Source of the DNA: Leptospira ilyithenensis
GTDB lineage: Bacteria > Spirochaetota > Leptospiria > Leptospirales > Leptospiraceae
Direction: 5' to 3'
NCBI RefSeq assembly: GCF_004771005.1
Contig: NZ_RQHV01000062.1
Coordinates: forward strand, 372,001 to 436,000
Length of the DNA: 64,000 nucleotides
Below are positions 1 through 9,449 of the stretch, one piece after another. The notes under the pieces are model-generated. The model was given only the letters and a program-made list of their open reading frames with translations, did no database searches and had not been told where the DNA came from. The translations under genes and the position numbers were made by a program. Every line of letters starts with the position of its first letter. The stretch's first letter is position 1.

Positions 1-278
1 TGGATTATCCCGGAGTAGGTCCGGAACATGCTCATTTGGCAGAAACCAATCGGGTGGAATACCGCCAAGTCACCGACGAAGAAGCGTTAGCTTCCTTCTT
101 GGAAATAAGCCGGACCGAAGGAATCATTCCCGCTTTGGAAACTGCACATGCCTTTCATGTAGCCAAGGACGTTGCAAAAAAATTGGGAAAGAAAAAGGAT
201 ATCATAATCTGCCTTTCGGGAAGAGGGGACAAGGATGTAACTGAAGTTCTGCGACTTTTGGGAGAGGAAACGGTTTGA
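1..278 (+). CDS. trpB: Tryptophan synthase beta chain, C-terminal part (5' end outside window)
   Basis: The reading frame is open from the left edge (frame beginning at base 3) and ends in TGA at 276-278. The visible ~91 residues include [25 protein letters not shown] and a C-terminal CLSGRGDKD, which are the conserved C-terminal signatures of TrpB. TrpB is the PLP enzyme that condenses indole with serine in the last step of tryptophan synthesis. The catalytic lysine lies upstream, outside the window. The stop overlaps the TTG start of trpA by four bases, so the two subunits are translationally coupled, as is usual for the alpha2-beta2 complex. Confidence 0.95.
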   Translation, partial: DYPGVGPEHAHLAETNRVEYRQVTDEEALASFLEISRTEGIIPALETAHAFHVAKDVAKKLGKKKDIIICLSGRGDKDVTEVLRLLGEETV

Positions 279-1075
279 GTAAGATTAAAACATATTTTGA
301 GACCAAATCGGTTCAGTCCGTTTATATTCCTTTTTTTACTTTAGGAGATCCGGATTACGATGCATCCGTCGAATACGGAAAAGCCATCTTGGAATCCGGA
401 GCCAATATTTTGGAATTGGGGATTCCTTTTTCCGATCCGGTTGCAGACGGCCCTGTAATACAAAGAGCTGACGCACGTGCACTTAAAAATCCTTTTTCAT
501 TTGAGAAATTATTTTCGGTCACAAAGGCGATCCACGAACATCGGCCTGAAACCCCTTTGGTTTATCTGACTTATTTCAATCCTATCTATCGATGTGGAAT
601 CGAATCTTTTTTAAATCAAGCGAAAGCATCCGGCATCGAAGGACTTGTGATTCCCGATTTGCCTTTCGATACGGAAGAGAGCGAATTTCTTTTCCGAGAG
701 CTTGCAAAGAGGGATATGGATTTGATTCATTTGATCACACCTGCGACCGTAAAGTCCAGGATTCAAATGATGAAAAAAACTTCTTCGGGATTTATTTATT
801 ACGTCACCTCTTTTGGTGTAACAGGAGAAAGACGGGAATTTTCCGTTGATTTGGAAGAAAGAATTAAATTCCTGAAAGGGATTTTGAATCTTCCCATTTG
901 CGCGGGATTTGGAATTTCCACTCCGGAACAGGCTTCGCAAATCGCCCATTATGCGGATGGGATCATCATCGGTTCCGCCGTACAAAGAATCATCGAGGAA
1001 AACGGAAAAAATCGCGCGCAATGCGTCAAAGCTTTGCAGGATTACACTTCTTCCATTCGTAATAGTTTTAGCTAA
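275..1075 (+). CDS. trpA: Tryptophan synthase alpha chain
   Basis: The product is 266 residues, the usual TrpA length. It cleaves indole-3-glycerol phosphate to indole and channels indole to TrpB. The TIM-barrel signature [15 protein letters not shown] holds the two catalytic acids, Glu47 and Asp58. The phosphate-binding end of the barrel appears as GFGIS and later GSAVQRI. The start is TTG at 275, inside the trpB stop (TTGA overlap), with a purine-rich GGAGAGG about 6 bases upstream. No trp genes follow, so this is the end of a trp operon that enters from the left. Confidence 0.96.
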   Translation: MSKIKTYFETKSVQSVYIPFFTLGDPDYDASVEYGKAILESGANILELGIPFSDPVADGPVIQRADARALKNPFSFEKLFSVTKAIHEHRPETPLVYLTYFNPIYRCGIESFLNQAKASGIEGLVIPDLPFDTEESEFLFRELAKRDMDLIHLITPATVKSRIQMMKKTSSGFIYYVTSFGVTGERREFSVDLEERIKFLKGILNLPICAGFGISTPEQASQIAHYADGIIIGSAVQRIIEENGKNRAQCVKALQDYTSSIRNSFS

Positions 1076-1211
1076 CTTTTCTGTTGCATACTCCCATCCT
1101 TAGAGTAGATAAAACTTTCGGGGATGGAGATGATTTTGGATTTGAAAAAATCGTTTTTCCTCTTTAGGAAATTTATTGCAGTAAAAAAATCAAAACTCTT
1201 TTTATGAGATT

Positions 1212-1877
1212 ATGAATCTTCATCGAAAATTGGAAATCTGTTCCGTATTCCTTTTTCTCATCGGTTTGGCTTTTCTCGTGAACAAGGCACTTCCATTGTT
1301 TGTTGTTTCCTTGGCGGAAAAGCCTTGGATGTCTTCTGCTTATCTGATTCTTAGTCTGGGCACCGGGTATATTTTTGCTGATTTTCTATCGGGAATGGTT
1401 CATTTTTTATGCGATAACTTCGGAGACGAGGAAACCGCATATTTTGGCCCAGCATTTATCCAACCATTTCGAATGCATCATACCGATCCTTCCGATATCA
1501 CAAAACATGATTTTTTCGAAACAAACGGGAATACTTGTTTGGTGGTTTTGCCTGTTATGGGAATTTATTATTTTGTTTCCGATGGTTTGTCCGTTTGGGT
1601 TTCTTTCTCTTTTCTTTTTTCCGTGACTTCCGTAGTTTTCACCAATCAATTTCATAAATGGGCTCATCTGGAAAATCCCCCACGTTGGATTCGGGTGTTA
1701 CAGATTTCCGGTATGATCCTACCCAAAACCATGCATTCTTTGCATCATACTCCTCCTTTTTCTTCTTACTATTGCATCACTTGCGGTTGGTTAAATCCTT
1801 TGTTCGAGTTTGTGAAATTTTTCCCTAAAATGAAAACTTCAATTGAATCCGTTTTGATTGCAAACAGACAGAAGTAG
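1212..1877 (+). CDS. CarF/TMEM189-type plasmanylethanolamine desaturase (lipid desaturase domain)
   Basis: This 221-residue membrane protein carries the full histidine signature of the CarF/TMEM189 (PEDS1, Kua) family: H64 with D68, HHTDP at 89-93, HDFFETNGN at 99-107, HKWAH at 148-152, and HSLHH at 175-179 followed by YYCITCGWLNP. Hydrophobic segments lie near 12-30, 42-64 and 110-143. Characterised members use a di-iron centre to introduce the vinyl-ether double bond of plasmalogens. The match rests on remembered family motifs, not a search. The gene stands alone between trpA and a B12 riboswitch, with no clear Shine-Dalgarno sequence. Whether the host makes plasmalogens cannot be judged from this window. 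Confidence 0.85.
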   Translation: MNLHRKLEICSVFLFLIGLAFLVNKALPLFVVSLAEKPWMSSAYLILSLGTGYIFADFLSGMVHFLCDNFGDEETAYFGPAFIQPFRMHHTDPSDITKHDFFETNGNTCLVVLPVMGIYYFVSDGLSVWVSFSFLFSVTSVVFTNQFHKWAHLENPPRWIRVLQISGMILPKTMHSLHHTPPFSSYYCITCGWLNPLFEFVKFFPKMKTSIESVLIANRQK

Positions 1878-1924
1878 TTCGGGATTCGATTCATACACTC
1901 ATCCTTCCGGCGAACTAATGATTG

Positions 1925-2125
1925 CCTCCCAGATAAGTTTCTAAATTCTGGGTATAGAACTTTTGGGAAAGGGAATCCGATGAAAAACCGGAGCTGTACC
2001 CGCAGCTGTAATCACCTTTATAAGTGTAAGACATATTGCCACTGTCCATGACGGGAAGGCGTTTTACATTGGTGCTAGCCAGAATACCTACCCACAAACA
2101 GTTCTTAGTTGTCAGGTTTTCGGGA
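1925..2125 (+). promoter_or_regulatory. Cobalamin (B12) riboswitch upstream of the TonB-dependent receptor
   Basis: This 336-base gene-free leader contains the cobalamin-riboswitch core. GGGAAAGGGAATCC at 1965-1978 is followed by GATGAAAAACCGGAGCTG and CCCGCAGCTGTAA at about 2000-2012. GCCACTG lies at 2038-2044, and a B12-box-like AGCCAGAATACCTACC near 2079-2094. Spacing and order match the classical aptamer (P3-P6, then the P7-P12 region, then L13). It precedes a BtuB-like receptor, a standard target of this riboswitch. A search with the Rfam cobalamin model would settle the exact ends. Confidence 0.9.
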
Positions 2126-2189
2126 GTTAGCACCAGACAGGAAATTCGATTTGCCTTATGAACGAGAAAAGGCGGTTTTTCCTGATGTT

Positions 2190-2208
2190 TCTCCCTAACG
2201 TCGGGAGA
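2190..2208 (+). promoter_or_regulatory. Shine-Dalgarno-sequestering hairpin (expression platform of the B12 riboswitch)
   Basis: TCTCCC (2190-2195) pairs perfectly with GGGAGA (2203-2208) across a 7-base loop. The 3' arm contains GGGAG, the only good ribosome-binding site for the TTG start at 2214. A T-rich run follows immediately (GTTTTGTTTTT from 2211), so the hairpin could also act as a terminator. Either way it is the likely expression platform of the aptamer upstream. Confidence 0.65.
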
Positions 2209-2213
2209 GAGTT

Positions 2214-4370
2214 TTGTTTTTAAAAAAAGAGAAGACGGGTTATATAACATTACAGCGATTATATGGATGTGTTTTATATATTTTCCCGATACTATTCTTA
2301 TTTTTTGTCTCTTCGGACATTCTTTCGCAAACTACGCCTGAAAAAAAAGAAGATAAGCCGATTGAAGTCGTCGGAAAAACGGAAAGTAAAGATACTCCCG
2401 AAAATTTCAGAAAAAACCCTACAGGGTTTCAAACCTCAATCGACCTTGACCAATATAAATCCCGTTACACGAGCCTTCCCGATGTGTTGGAAAGAGAGGC
2501 AGGTGTAAGAATCAGAAGGTATGGAGGGCTCGGGTCTTATTCCACACTTTCTCTCAGGGGCACGAACCCGAATCAATCCAGAATTTATATAGACGGAGTT
2601 CCTTTCAATAACACCCAAGGAGGGGAGGTTAATTTAGCGGACTTACCTTTCGAAAATCTTCAATCTGTGGAAGTTTACAGAAGCGGCGCGCCCGTAGGTT
2701 TCACTGGCTCTGTGATCGGAGGAAGTGTGAATCTGGTAACCCGAGCTCCGGGTGGTCCTCCTAAAACCAGAATCAATCTCGGAGGAGGAAGCTATAACAC
2801 AGGTAAGTCGTCAATTGCCCATTCAGCGACTTACGGAGGCATTGGAACCAGCCTGTTTTTTCTGGGAGAAAAGTCGGATCAAAACTTTCCCTATTTGAAT
2901 CCTCATGGAACCATACTTGTCAACCCGTTGGACGATACGATTGATCGGAGAAAAAACGCGCAGTACGAACGTTCTTCCGGTATGGTCGGTCTGGACGGAG
3001 AAATTGGAAAAACAAAAATCAAATTTTGGAACGACTTGAATTACAGAATGCACGGAATCCCTGGTGCTGCTTCCAACCAAACGAGACAAGTGCATAGAAA
3101 ATACTTACGCAATACTTCTTCTCTCACAACCAATACGAAAGGTTTGTTCGGGGGAATTTTGCAATTGGAAACAAGGGTATTCGGATCTTTTTCGGACGAC
3201 AATTTATATGATCCTAAATCGGAATTTTCCAGCGGAACTCCCAACTCCACTACCAATATGCGCCAGTTTGGCGGTCATATCATACCTACTTTTTATCTAT
3301 TGGACTATTTTCAAATTCTTAGAATTCACGCAGGGATAGAAAAAGAATCTTTCGAAAGATCCAGAAGCACCGTCACTAATATCGATTTGAAATATGAGCC
3401 GGAAAAATTTCGTAATTACACCACCTTACGAATCGAAGACGAAATCAGGTTATTTAAGGACAAGTTGATTCTTACGCCCGGAATCGCTTGGGAAAATTAT
3501 CTGGATCGATTTCAATCGGACGAACCTTGGTACAGGAGAGAAAATCCCTTTGCTTCGGGAGATAAAAAAACCGCGTTTACAAATCCGAAAGCGGGATTAT
3601 TGATTAAGATCGTCGATAATGCAAATTGGGGATTTGATATAAAGGGAAATATTGCCAAACAAAATCGTATTCCCAGTTTTTTGGAATTATTCGGTGAAGT
3701 GGGAACGATACTTCCCAATGAAAAATTGAAGCCTGAAAAAAGTCATAATATAGACGGAGGCGCTGTACTCCGTTATTCGCAGAAGGACTTGAAATCGCAA
3801 ACCAGTGTTTCTTATTTTAGAAGACGGATCCAGGATATGATTCTATTTTTACCGAATTCTCAATTCACTTTACGGCCGGAAAATGTTGATTCGGCAAAGA
3901 TCGACGGTGTGGAAGTCTCTCAAAAAACGGAATACAAACGTTGGAAATTGGTATTTGACTATACATATCAAAAAGCGATCAATACTTCTCAGGCATTGTA
4001 TCTCAATGGAAGAACCCTTCCTCTTCGTCCTCTTCATGAACTTGCAACCACTGTTGCCTATAAAACAGATAAATGGGAGTTAGGTGTGGAGGGAGTGTAT
4101 GTCGGTGCGGTATTCAAAGATAGAACCAATGAGTATGTGAATTACCAGCCATCGAGACAAATTTGGAATTTCTACTATACTCAAGTCCTTTATCAGAAAG
4201 AAGCCGATGCCATTTCGGATGGAACACAAGATCAGAAAAAGAATTCCGGCATCCAGGAGCTCCTCCTAAGTTTCGATTTCAGAAATCTAGGAGACAAAAG
4301 AGTGGAGGATATCGTCGGCTATCCTCTTCCCGGAAGGAATTGGCATGTCACTTTGAGTGGTAGATTCTGA
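2214..4370 (+). CDS. TonB-dependent outer-membrane receptor, BtuB-like (probable cobalamin transporter)
   Basis: The 718-residue protein has an N-terminal hydrophobic signal (about 17-36, ending SDILSQ). A plug domain follows at about 65-180 with SLRGTNPNQSRIYIDG, VEVYRSGAP and GGSVNLVTR, then a long 22-strand-type barrel ending in the C-terminal phenylalanine of outer-membrane proteins (LSGRF). BtuB-family receptors bring B12 across the outer membrane using TonB energy. The substrate is inferred from the cobalamin riboswitch in the leader and the BtuG-like gene overlapping its stop. TTG at 2214 is the only in-frame start near the signal peptide, and GGGAG lies 6 bases upstream inside the riboswitch hairpin. 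No tonB or btuFCD gene is in the window. Confidence 0.85.
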   Translation: MFLKKEKTGYITLQRLYGCVLYIFPILFLFFVSSDILSQTTPEKKEDKPIEVVGKTESKDTPENFRKNPTGFQTSIDLDQYKSRYTSLPDVLEREAGVRIRRYGGLGSYSTLSLRGTNPNQSRIYIDGVPFNNTQGGEVNLADLPFENLQSVEVYRSGAPVGFTGSVIGGSVNLVTRAPGGPPKTRINLGGGSYNTGKSSIAHSATYGGIGTSLFFLGEKSDQNFPYLNPHGTILVNPLDDTIDRRKNAQYERSSGMVGLDGEIGKTKIKFWNDLNYRMHGIPGAASNQTRQVHRKYLRNTSSLTTNTKGLFGGILQLETRVFGSFSDDNLYDPKSEFSSGTPNSTTNMRQFGGHIIPTFYLLDYFQILRIHAGIEKESFERSRSTVTNIDLKYEPEKFRNYTTLRIEDEIRLFKDKLILTPGIAWENYLDRFQSDEPWYRRENPFASGDKKTAFTNPKAGLLIKIVDNANWGFDIKGNIAKQNRIPSFLELFGEVGTILPNEKLKPEKSHNIDGGAVLRYSQKDLKSQTSVSYFRRRIQDMILFLPNSQFTLRPENVDSAKIDGVEVSQKTEYKRWKLVFDYTYQKAINTSQALYLNGRTLPLRPLHELATTVAYKTDKWELGVEGVYVGAVFKDRTNEYVNYQPSRQIWNFYYTQVLYQKEADAISDGTQDQKKNSGIQELLLSFDFRNLGDKRVEDIVGYPLPGRNWHVTLSGRF

Positions 4371-5536
4371 TGAAAAAGAATATTCTTTCCGGATTTTATT
4401 TTATCTTACTCGGAAATTTTCTATTCTGTTCCGACTTGAAAAGACCTCCTATATGGACTTTATTCTTAGTTTCCAATATACCGACTAATATAGGTATTGT
4501 GACGACGGATTTCGGGGGAGGGGGCCGGTTTAAGGTATTGAGCCCCGAGTTGAAATCTTCGTATCCCGGACTCACTCCGATTCATTCGGACGCGGTCGCT
4601 CGTTTTCAAAACGGCAAAGTATATGTGGTCAATCGTCTGGGGAAAGATAGCATTCAGGTATTGGACCCGAATTTAAGTTATCAAACGATCAGCGAATGGT
4701 CCGTAGGCGAAGCGACGAATCCTCAGGATATCAGTCTATCAGTCGGTCAGTCCAAAGCATTCGTCAGTTTGTACGGATCCCGATTTTTAAGAATCTTTCA
4801 TTCGGAAACCGGATCGGTCATAGGTAACATTGATCTGGGATCTTATTCGGAACAAAGTCCTAATCCTGACGGGTTGCCTGAGATGGCAGGAATGATCAGT
4901 GTGGGCAATAGCCTTTATGTATGTCTGCAAAGATTGGACCGGAATGATCCTAGCGGTTATTATCCACCTTATGGAAGTTCGCTTCTTGTGGAAATCGATA
5001 TGACGTCAAATCAGGTGGTAGGAACTTTTGAATTTCCCGTGCCCAATCCGTTGGGAAAACCCCAGTTTGTCAAAATATTCGGAGAAGATCATTTGGTCTT
5101 TGCGACTGCCAATCGTTTGGGTTTCCTGAGTGCTATGGATGGGGGAGTGACTGCTTTTCGTCTGTCCTCTAAGACTTTTCTATCCAGAGTATTGTATGAT
5201 GAAAAAACGGCGGGAGGAGACATACTTGCCGTTCAAGTTGCAGATGATAATATTGGTTATGCGAGTGTATTGGATGCTTCCTTCAATAAAACCTTACAGG
5301 TTTTTAATCCCTCCACCGGTCAGAAATTAAATACTCTCCTTTCCATTCCGACGTCTACGGATGCCAGCTTATCTTCTCTTTTGATTGCAAGGGATGGGAT
5401 TCTTTATGTAGGTAACAAGGAATTTGAAAGACCCGGTGTCAGTATGTATGATACGAAGAATAATAGCAATCTGCTGTCTCCGACGCCTATTTCCGTGGAC
5501 TTACAGCCATTTGATTTTATCGAATTGTCTGAATGA
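4370..5536 (+). CDS. Surface beta-propeller lipoprotein, BtuG-like (putative B12-capture partner of the receptor)
   Basis: The 388-residue protein begins with a lipoprotein signal ending FLFC (lipidated Cys20). The rest is a series of roughly 45-residue beta-rich repeats (for example YVVNRLGKDSIQVLDPN, AFVSLYGSRFLRIFHSETG, LQVFNPSTGQKL, ILYVGNKEF) typical of YncE/YVTN-type seven-bladed propellers. Its ATG overlaps the receptor TGA by one base, so the two are co-translated under the cobalamin riboswitch. In Bacteroides, BtuG is a propeller lipoprotein that sits on BtuB and binds B12 with very high affinity. The same architecture and position here suggest the same role, but that is inference. 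It could instead be an unrelated propeller lipoprotein. Confidence 0.7.
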   Translation: MKKNILSGFYFILLGNFLFCSDLKRPPIWTLFLVSNIPTNIGIVTTDFGGGGRFKVLSPELKSSYPGLTPIHSDAVARFQNGKVYVVNRLGKDSIQVLDPNLSYQTISEWSVGEATNPQDISLSVGQSKAFVSLYGSRFLRIFHSETGSVIGNIDLGSYSEQSPNPDGLPEMAGMISVGNSLYVCLQRLDRNDPSGYYPPYGSSLLVEIDMTSNQVVGTFEFPVPNPLGKPQFVKIFGEDHLVFATANRLGFLSAMDGGVTAFRLSSKTFLSRVLYDEKTAGGDILAVQVADDNIGYASVLDASFNKTLQVFNPSTGQKLNTLLSIPTSTDASLSSLLIARDGILYVGNKEFERPGVSMYDTKNNSNLLSPTPISVDLQPFDFIELSE

Positions 5537-5687
5537 AAAAGAATTAAAAAATTATTTTATGAATAGAATATCACAATATTCTGAACTTAACTTTCTGAGA
5601 AGAAGTTGGGTCTAAATCCATCGCTAACACCCGGGCAAATATTTCGGTTTTTTGAAATAACTTGTTTCATATTTCATGATCTGTCAG

Positions 5688-5721
5688 TTCCTTTTATTGG
5701 CAATTCAACCAACAAAAGGAA
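5688..5721. terminator. Inverted repeat between convergent genes, possible bidirectional terminator
   Basis: TTCCTTTTATTGG (5688-5700) pairs with CCAACAAAAGGAA (5709-5721) around an 8-base loop, with one mismatched or wobble position. It lies between the stop of the propeller lipoprotein and the stop of nrdA, which converge here. There is no strong T-run on either side, so termination is likely but not certain. Confidence 0.45.
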
Positions 5722-5741
5722 TATTATGATTTACCGATAAT

Positions 5742-8141
5742 CTAACTGCCGCAGACGATACAACCTTCTTCCATTGTACATGTTTCTCCTACAAATTCAG
5801 GATTGATATCATCCGTATTGTTTTCTTGTTTGGGAGATTGTTTTGCAACAGGTATGAGTCTTGATAAAAGCTCTTCTCCTTTGTCTGCTTCCACGGTAAA
5901 TTGAATGGCTTGCGCTGCCGCTTTGGTTCTTAAATAATACATTCCGGTTTTTAAACCTTTTTTCCAGGAATAAAAATGCATGGATGTAAGTTTGGATGGA
6001 GTTGCATTTTCGACAAAAAGATTCAATGACTGAGACTGACAGATAAAGGCTCCTCTATCCGCAGCCATATCGATGATACTTCTTTGTTTGATCTCCCAAA
6101 CTGTTTTATAAAGTTCTTGAATTTCTTTCGGGATTTCAGGAATATTCTGGATTGAGCCGTTGGCGGAGATTATTTTATTCTTCATTTCGTTCGACCAGAG
6201 CCCCAGTTCCGCGAGATCTTTTAATAAGTGTTTGTTGACAATGATGAACTCTCCGCTTAACACCCGTCTGGAATAAATGTTGGAGGTATAAGGTTCGAAA
6301 CATTCGTTGTTGCCTAGTATTTGCGAAGTAGATGCCGTTGGCATAGGCGCAACAAGAAGTGAATTGCGTGCTCCGTGTTTGACCACTTCTTTACGTAAAC
6401 TTTCCCAATCCCAACGTTCCGACGGTTTTGCATCCCAAAGATCGAATTGGAACTTACCTTCGGATAACGGAGAACCTGAAAAGGTTTCATAAGCGCCTTC
6501 TTCCGCAGCCAAATCTTTGCTTGCGGTCATTGCCGCAAAATAAATGGTCTCAAAGATATCACGATTGAGTTCTTTGGCTTTTTCACTTTCAAAAGGCAAT
6601 CTGAGTAAAATAAATACGTCTGCGAGTCCTTGCACTCCGATCCCGACAGGACGATGGCGTAGATTGGAAGTTTTTGCTTCTTCAATCGGGTAATAATTTC
6701 CGTCTATGATTTTGTTCAGGTTTTTTGTTACCTGGTATGTGATCTCGTAAAGTTTGGTATGATCGAATTTACCATTTACGACGTACTTCGGTAAGGCGAG
6801 AGAAGCAAGATTGCATACTGCGACTTCCTCGGGACTTGTGTATTCCATAATCTCGGTACATAGATTGCTGGATTTGATTGTGCCCAGATTTTGTTGGTTG
6901 CTCTTTCCGTTCGCAGCATCTTTATAAAGAAGATAAGGTGTGCCGGATTCGATTTGTGCTTCCAAAATGGTAAACCAAAGATCTTGCGCCTTCACTTTTG
7001 TTCTGGCACGGCCTTCCTTTTCATATCTTTCATATAGTTCTTCAAATTCTTTTCCCCAGGTTTCACTTAAGCCCGGTGCTTCATTCGGACAAAACAAACT
7101 CCATTCCGCATCGGCTTCCACCCTTTTCATAAACAAATCGGAAATCCATAATGCGTAAAACAGATCCCGAGCCCGCATCTCTTCCTTACCGTGATTTTTT
7201 TTTAAGTCGAGGAAAGGGTAAATATCAGCATGCCATGGTTCCAAATAAACCGCAAAAGCACCTTTTCTCTTTCCTCCTCCCTGATCCACATAGCGGGCTG
7301 TATCATTAAACACTCGTAACATGGGAATGATTCCGTTGCTTGTCCCGTTCGTTCCTCCGATATAGGACCCCGTGGCACGTATATTATGAATGGCAAGTCC
7401 AATCCCTCCCGCGCTCTGGGAAATTTTTGCGGTTTGTTTCAATGTATCGTAGATCCCGTCGATGCTATCGTCTTTCATAGTCAAGAGAAAACAACTGCTC
7501 ATCTGCGGTTTGGGAGTTCCTGCATTGAATAGGGTAGGTGTCGCATGAGTGAACCATCTTTCACTCATTAGGTTGTATGTTTTGATTACATTTTCCAAAT
7601 CGCCTTTATGTATTCCTACGGCGACTCTCATGTACATATGTTGGGGTCGTTCTACGATTTTGCCGTCCAAACGAAGCAGATAGGATTTCTCTAAAGTTTT
7701 GAATCCGAAATAATCAAATCCGAAATCCCTATCGTAAATGATCGTGCTATCTAGCAGTTCCGCATTTTTTTCGATCACCTCCCAAACATCATCCGCAAGT
7801 AAGGGCATTCGTTTTCCCGTTTTAGGATCTATGTATTGGAAGAGTGCTTTCATGGTTTGGTAAAAGGATTTTTCCGTATTTTTATGAAGATTGCTGACCG
7901 CAATTCTACTGGCAAGCAGTGCGTAGTCAGGATGTTTGGTGGTGAAAGAAGCTGCCGTTTCCGCAGCCAGATTGTCCAGCTCCGTCGTCGTGACTCCGTC
8001 ATAGATCCCTTCTATTACCCGTTTGGCCACATTGACCGGACTCACAAGAGGACTAAGTCCGTAGGATAATTTTTCTATACGTGCAGTTACTTTATCGAAT
8101 TTAACACTTTCTTTTTTATTATTTCTTTTGATTACAAACAT
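5742..8141 (-). CDS. nrdA: Ribonucleoside-diphosphate reductase, class Ia alpha (large) subunit
   Basis: The 799-residue product reduces ribonucleoside diphosphates to deoxy forms with the NrdB radical subunit. An ATP-cone for allosteric control occupies about residues 1-90 ([16 protein letters not shown]). The active-site loop [10 protein letters not shown] carries the N-x-C-x-E motif, and SSCFLL holds a redox-active cysteine. [13 protein letters not shown] and the YYLRT radical-transfer tyrosines follow, and the tail has C794-x-x-C797 for thioredoxin or glutaredoxin reduction. It is the last gene of CWC-nrdB-nrdA, 43 bases after nrdB, with AGAGGAAATAG before the ATG. Expression is probably repressed by B12 through the riboswitch at 9450-9625. 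Confidence 0.96.
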   Translation of the reverse strand: MFVIKRNNKKESVKFDKVTARIEKLSYGLSPLVSPVNVAKRVIEGIYDGVTTTELDNLAAETAASFTTKHPDYALLASRIAVSNLHKNTEKSFYQTMKALFQYIDPKTGKRMPLLADDVWEVIEKNAELLDSTIIYDRDFGFDYFGFKTLEKSYLLRLDGKIVERPQHMYMRVAVGIHKGDLENVIKTYNLMSERWFTHATPTLFNAGTPKPQMSSCFLLTMKDDSIDGIYDTLKQTAKISQSAGGIGLAIHNIRATGSYIGGTNGTSNGIIPMLRVFNDTARYVDQGGGKRKGAFAVYLEPWHADIYPFLDLKKNHGKEEMRARDLFYALWISDLFMKRVEADAEWSLFCPNEAPGLSETWGKEFEELYERYEKEGRARTKVKAQDLWFTILEAQIESGTPYLLYKDAANGKSNQQNLGTIKSSNLCTEIMEYTSPEEVAVCNLASLALPKYVVNGKFDHTKLYEITYQVTKNLNKIIDGNYYPIEEAKTSNLRHRPVGIGVQGLADVFILLRLPFESEKAKELNRDIFETIYFAAMTASKDLAAEEGAYETFSGSPLSEGKFQFDLWDAKPSERWDWESLRKEVVKHGARNSLLVAPMPTASTSQILGNNECFEPYTSNIYSRRVLSGEFIIVNKHLLKDLAELGLWSNEMKNKIISANGSIQNIPEIPKEIQELYKTVWEIKQRSIIDMAADRGAFICQSQSLNLFVENATPSKLTSMHFYSWKKGLKTGMYYLRTKAAAQAIQFTVEADKGEELLSRLIPVAKQSPKQENNTDDINPEFVGETCTMEEGCIVCGS

Positions 8142-8184
8142 CTATTTCCTCTGATTTATATATTGCCAAAATGAATTCGAACGA

Positions 8185-9156
8185 TCAAAAATCTTCATCC
8201 AAAGAAAATGCATTGGATTCCTTTGCAGTTAAAACACCCGCTTTTTGGTAATCTCCTACTCGCTTTTCAAAGAAATTTGTTTTTCCTTCCAACGAGATCA
8301 GTTCCATAAAGTCAAAGGGGTTTGTCGAATAGAACAGTTTATCGTATCCTAGTTCGAGTAACCAACGATCGGCGACAAATTCTATGTATTGTTGCATCAG
8401 TTTTGCATTCATACCGATGAGATCTACTGGAAGCGATTCGGTGATGAACTCCTTTTCGATGGCAACCGCATCTCCGAAGATTTCATATACTCTTTCCGAG
8501 TTCGGTTTATTTTGAATCATTTGGTAAAGAAGGCAGGCAAATTGACAATGAAGTCCTTCGTCCCGACTAATAAGTTCATTGCTGAAGCTAAGACCGGGAA
8601 GCAAGCCCCGTTTTTTCATCCAAAAGATGGAACAGAAACTACCGCTGAAAAAAATTCCTTCCACTGCAGCAAAAGCAAGCAGTCGTTCTGCGAAGTTGTC
8701 CGACTGAATCCAACGAAATGCCCAGTCCGCTTTTTTACGAACCGCCGGTATTGTCTCCAAAGCATGGAGCAGTCTTGTCTTTTCTTTTCCGTCCTGGATA
8801 TAAGTATCGATTAACAAGGAATAAGTTTCCGAATGGATGTTCTCCATCATGATCTGAAATCCGTAAAAACAACGCGCTTCCGGAATTTGCACTTCATTCA
8901 TAAAATTAACCGCCAGGTTTTCATTTACGATTCCGTCACTTGCAGCAAAAAAAGCTAAAACATGGGATAAAAAATGACGTTCTTTGGAGTCCAGGTTTTT
9001 CCAGCCTTCCAAGTCACCGCTCAAATCGATTTCTTCCGCAGTCCAAAAACAAGCCTTTTGTTTTTTATACATTTCCCAAATACGGGGAAACTTGATCGGA
9101 AAAATGACAAATCTGTCTTTGTTTTCCCTAAGTAATATTTCTTCATCCTTCAACAT
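8185..9156 (-). CDS. nrdB: Ribonucleoside-diphosphate reductase, class Ia beta (radical) subunit
   Basis: The 323-residue ferritin-like protein has all expected metal ligands: Asp74, Glu105, His108, Glu166, Glu200 and His203. Tyr112 sits at the radical position in [13 protein letters not shown]. This local sequence is closer to eukaryotic-type R2 (FYGFQ...MENIHSE) than to the enterobacterial form. It generates the tyrosyl radical needed by NrdA and requires oxygen and iron. Its ATG directly abuts the TAA of the CWC gene upstream (TAAATG), so translation is coupled. Confidence 0.95.
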   Translation of the reverse strand: MLKDEEILLRENKDRFVIFPIKFPRIWEMYKKQKACFWTAEEIDLSGDLEGWKNLDSKERHFLSHVLAFFAASDGIVNENLAVNFMNEVQIPEARCFYGFQIMMENIHSETYSLLIDTYIQDGKEKTRLLHALETIPAVRKKADWAFRWIQSDNFAERLLAFAAVEGIFFSGSFCSIFWMKKRGLLPGLSFSNELISRDEGLHCQFACLLYQMIQNKPNSERVYEIFGDAVAIEKEFITESLPVDLIGMNAKLMQQYIEFVADRWLLELGYDKLFYSTNPFDFMELISLEGKTNFFEKRVGDYQKAGVLTAKESNAFSLDEDF

Positions 9157-9438
9157 TTAGAAACTCCAAGTAATGCTTTTATATATTTTAATAGTATTAT
9201 ATTCTGATATAGTGAGATTTATGCATTCACGACAAAGACAGTCGTCGAATTGCGATGAAATGAAATCTTTCTCTTCCGTAGAAAGAGAAAATCCGGAGCA
9301 TTGGCAAAGGGCGATCGAGCCTACTTTACATTCGAATTTTATCAGGCATCTGGGGCAAAACTTGATTTCGTGTTTTGGCGAGCCCTCTTTGTGTCGGGTC
9401 GCGGATTGATATAATTTGCGATGAGTCAGGTCTTCCAA
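9157..9438 (-). CDS. Cysteine-rich CWC family small protein, first gene of the nrd operon
   Basis: This 93-residue protein has eight cysteines: CPRC at about 28-31, then FEC, LCQC, CLC and EC. The spacing resembles the cysteine-rich CWC family, a predicted small zinc-binding fold of unknown function. The start is TTG at 9438 with GGAG 6 bases upstream. The stop touches the nrdB start, so it is the leader gene of an operon with nrdB and nrdA beneath a B12 riboswitch. A role in metal or redox support of the reductase is possible but is only guilt by association. Confidence 0.75.
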   Translation of the reverse strand: MEDLTHRKLYQSATRHKEGSPKHEIKFCPRCLIKFECKVGSIALCQCSGFSLSTEEKDFISSQFDDCLCRECINLTISEYNTIKIYKSITWSF

Positions 9439-9449
9439 GGCGATCTCCG

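Noticed and set aside
1915..2250. A 111-codon minus-strand frame across the leader of the TonB-dependent receptor
   Set aside because: It lies on the antisense of the cobalamin riboswitch and its expression hairpin, has no ribosome site and no protein-like composition.
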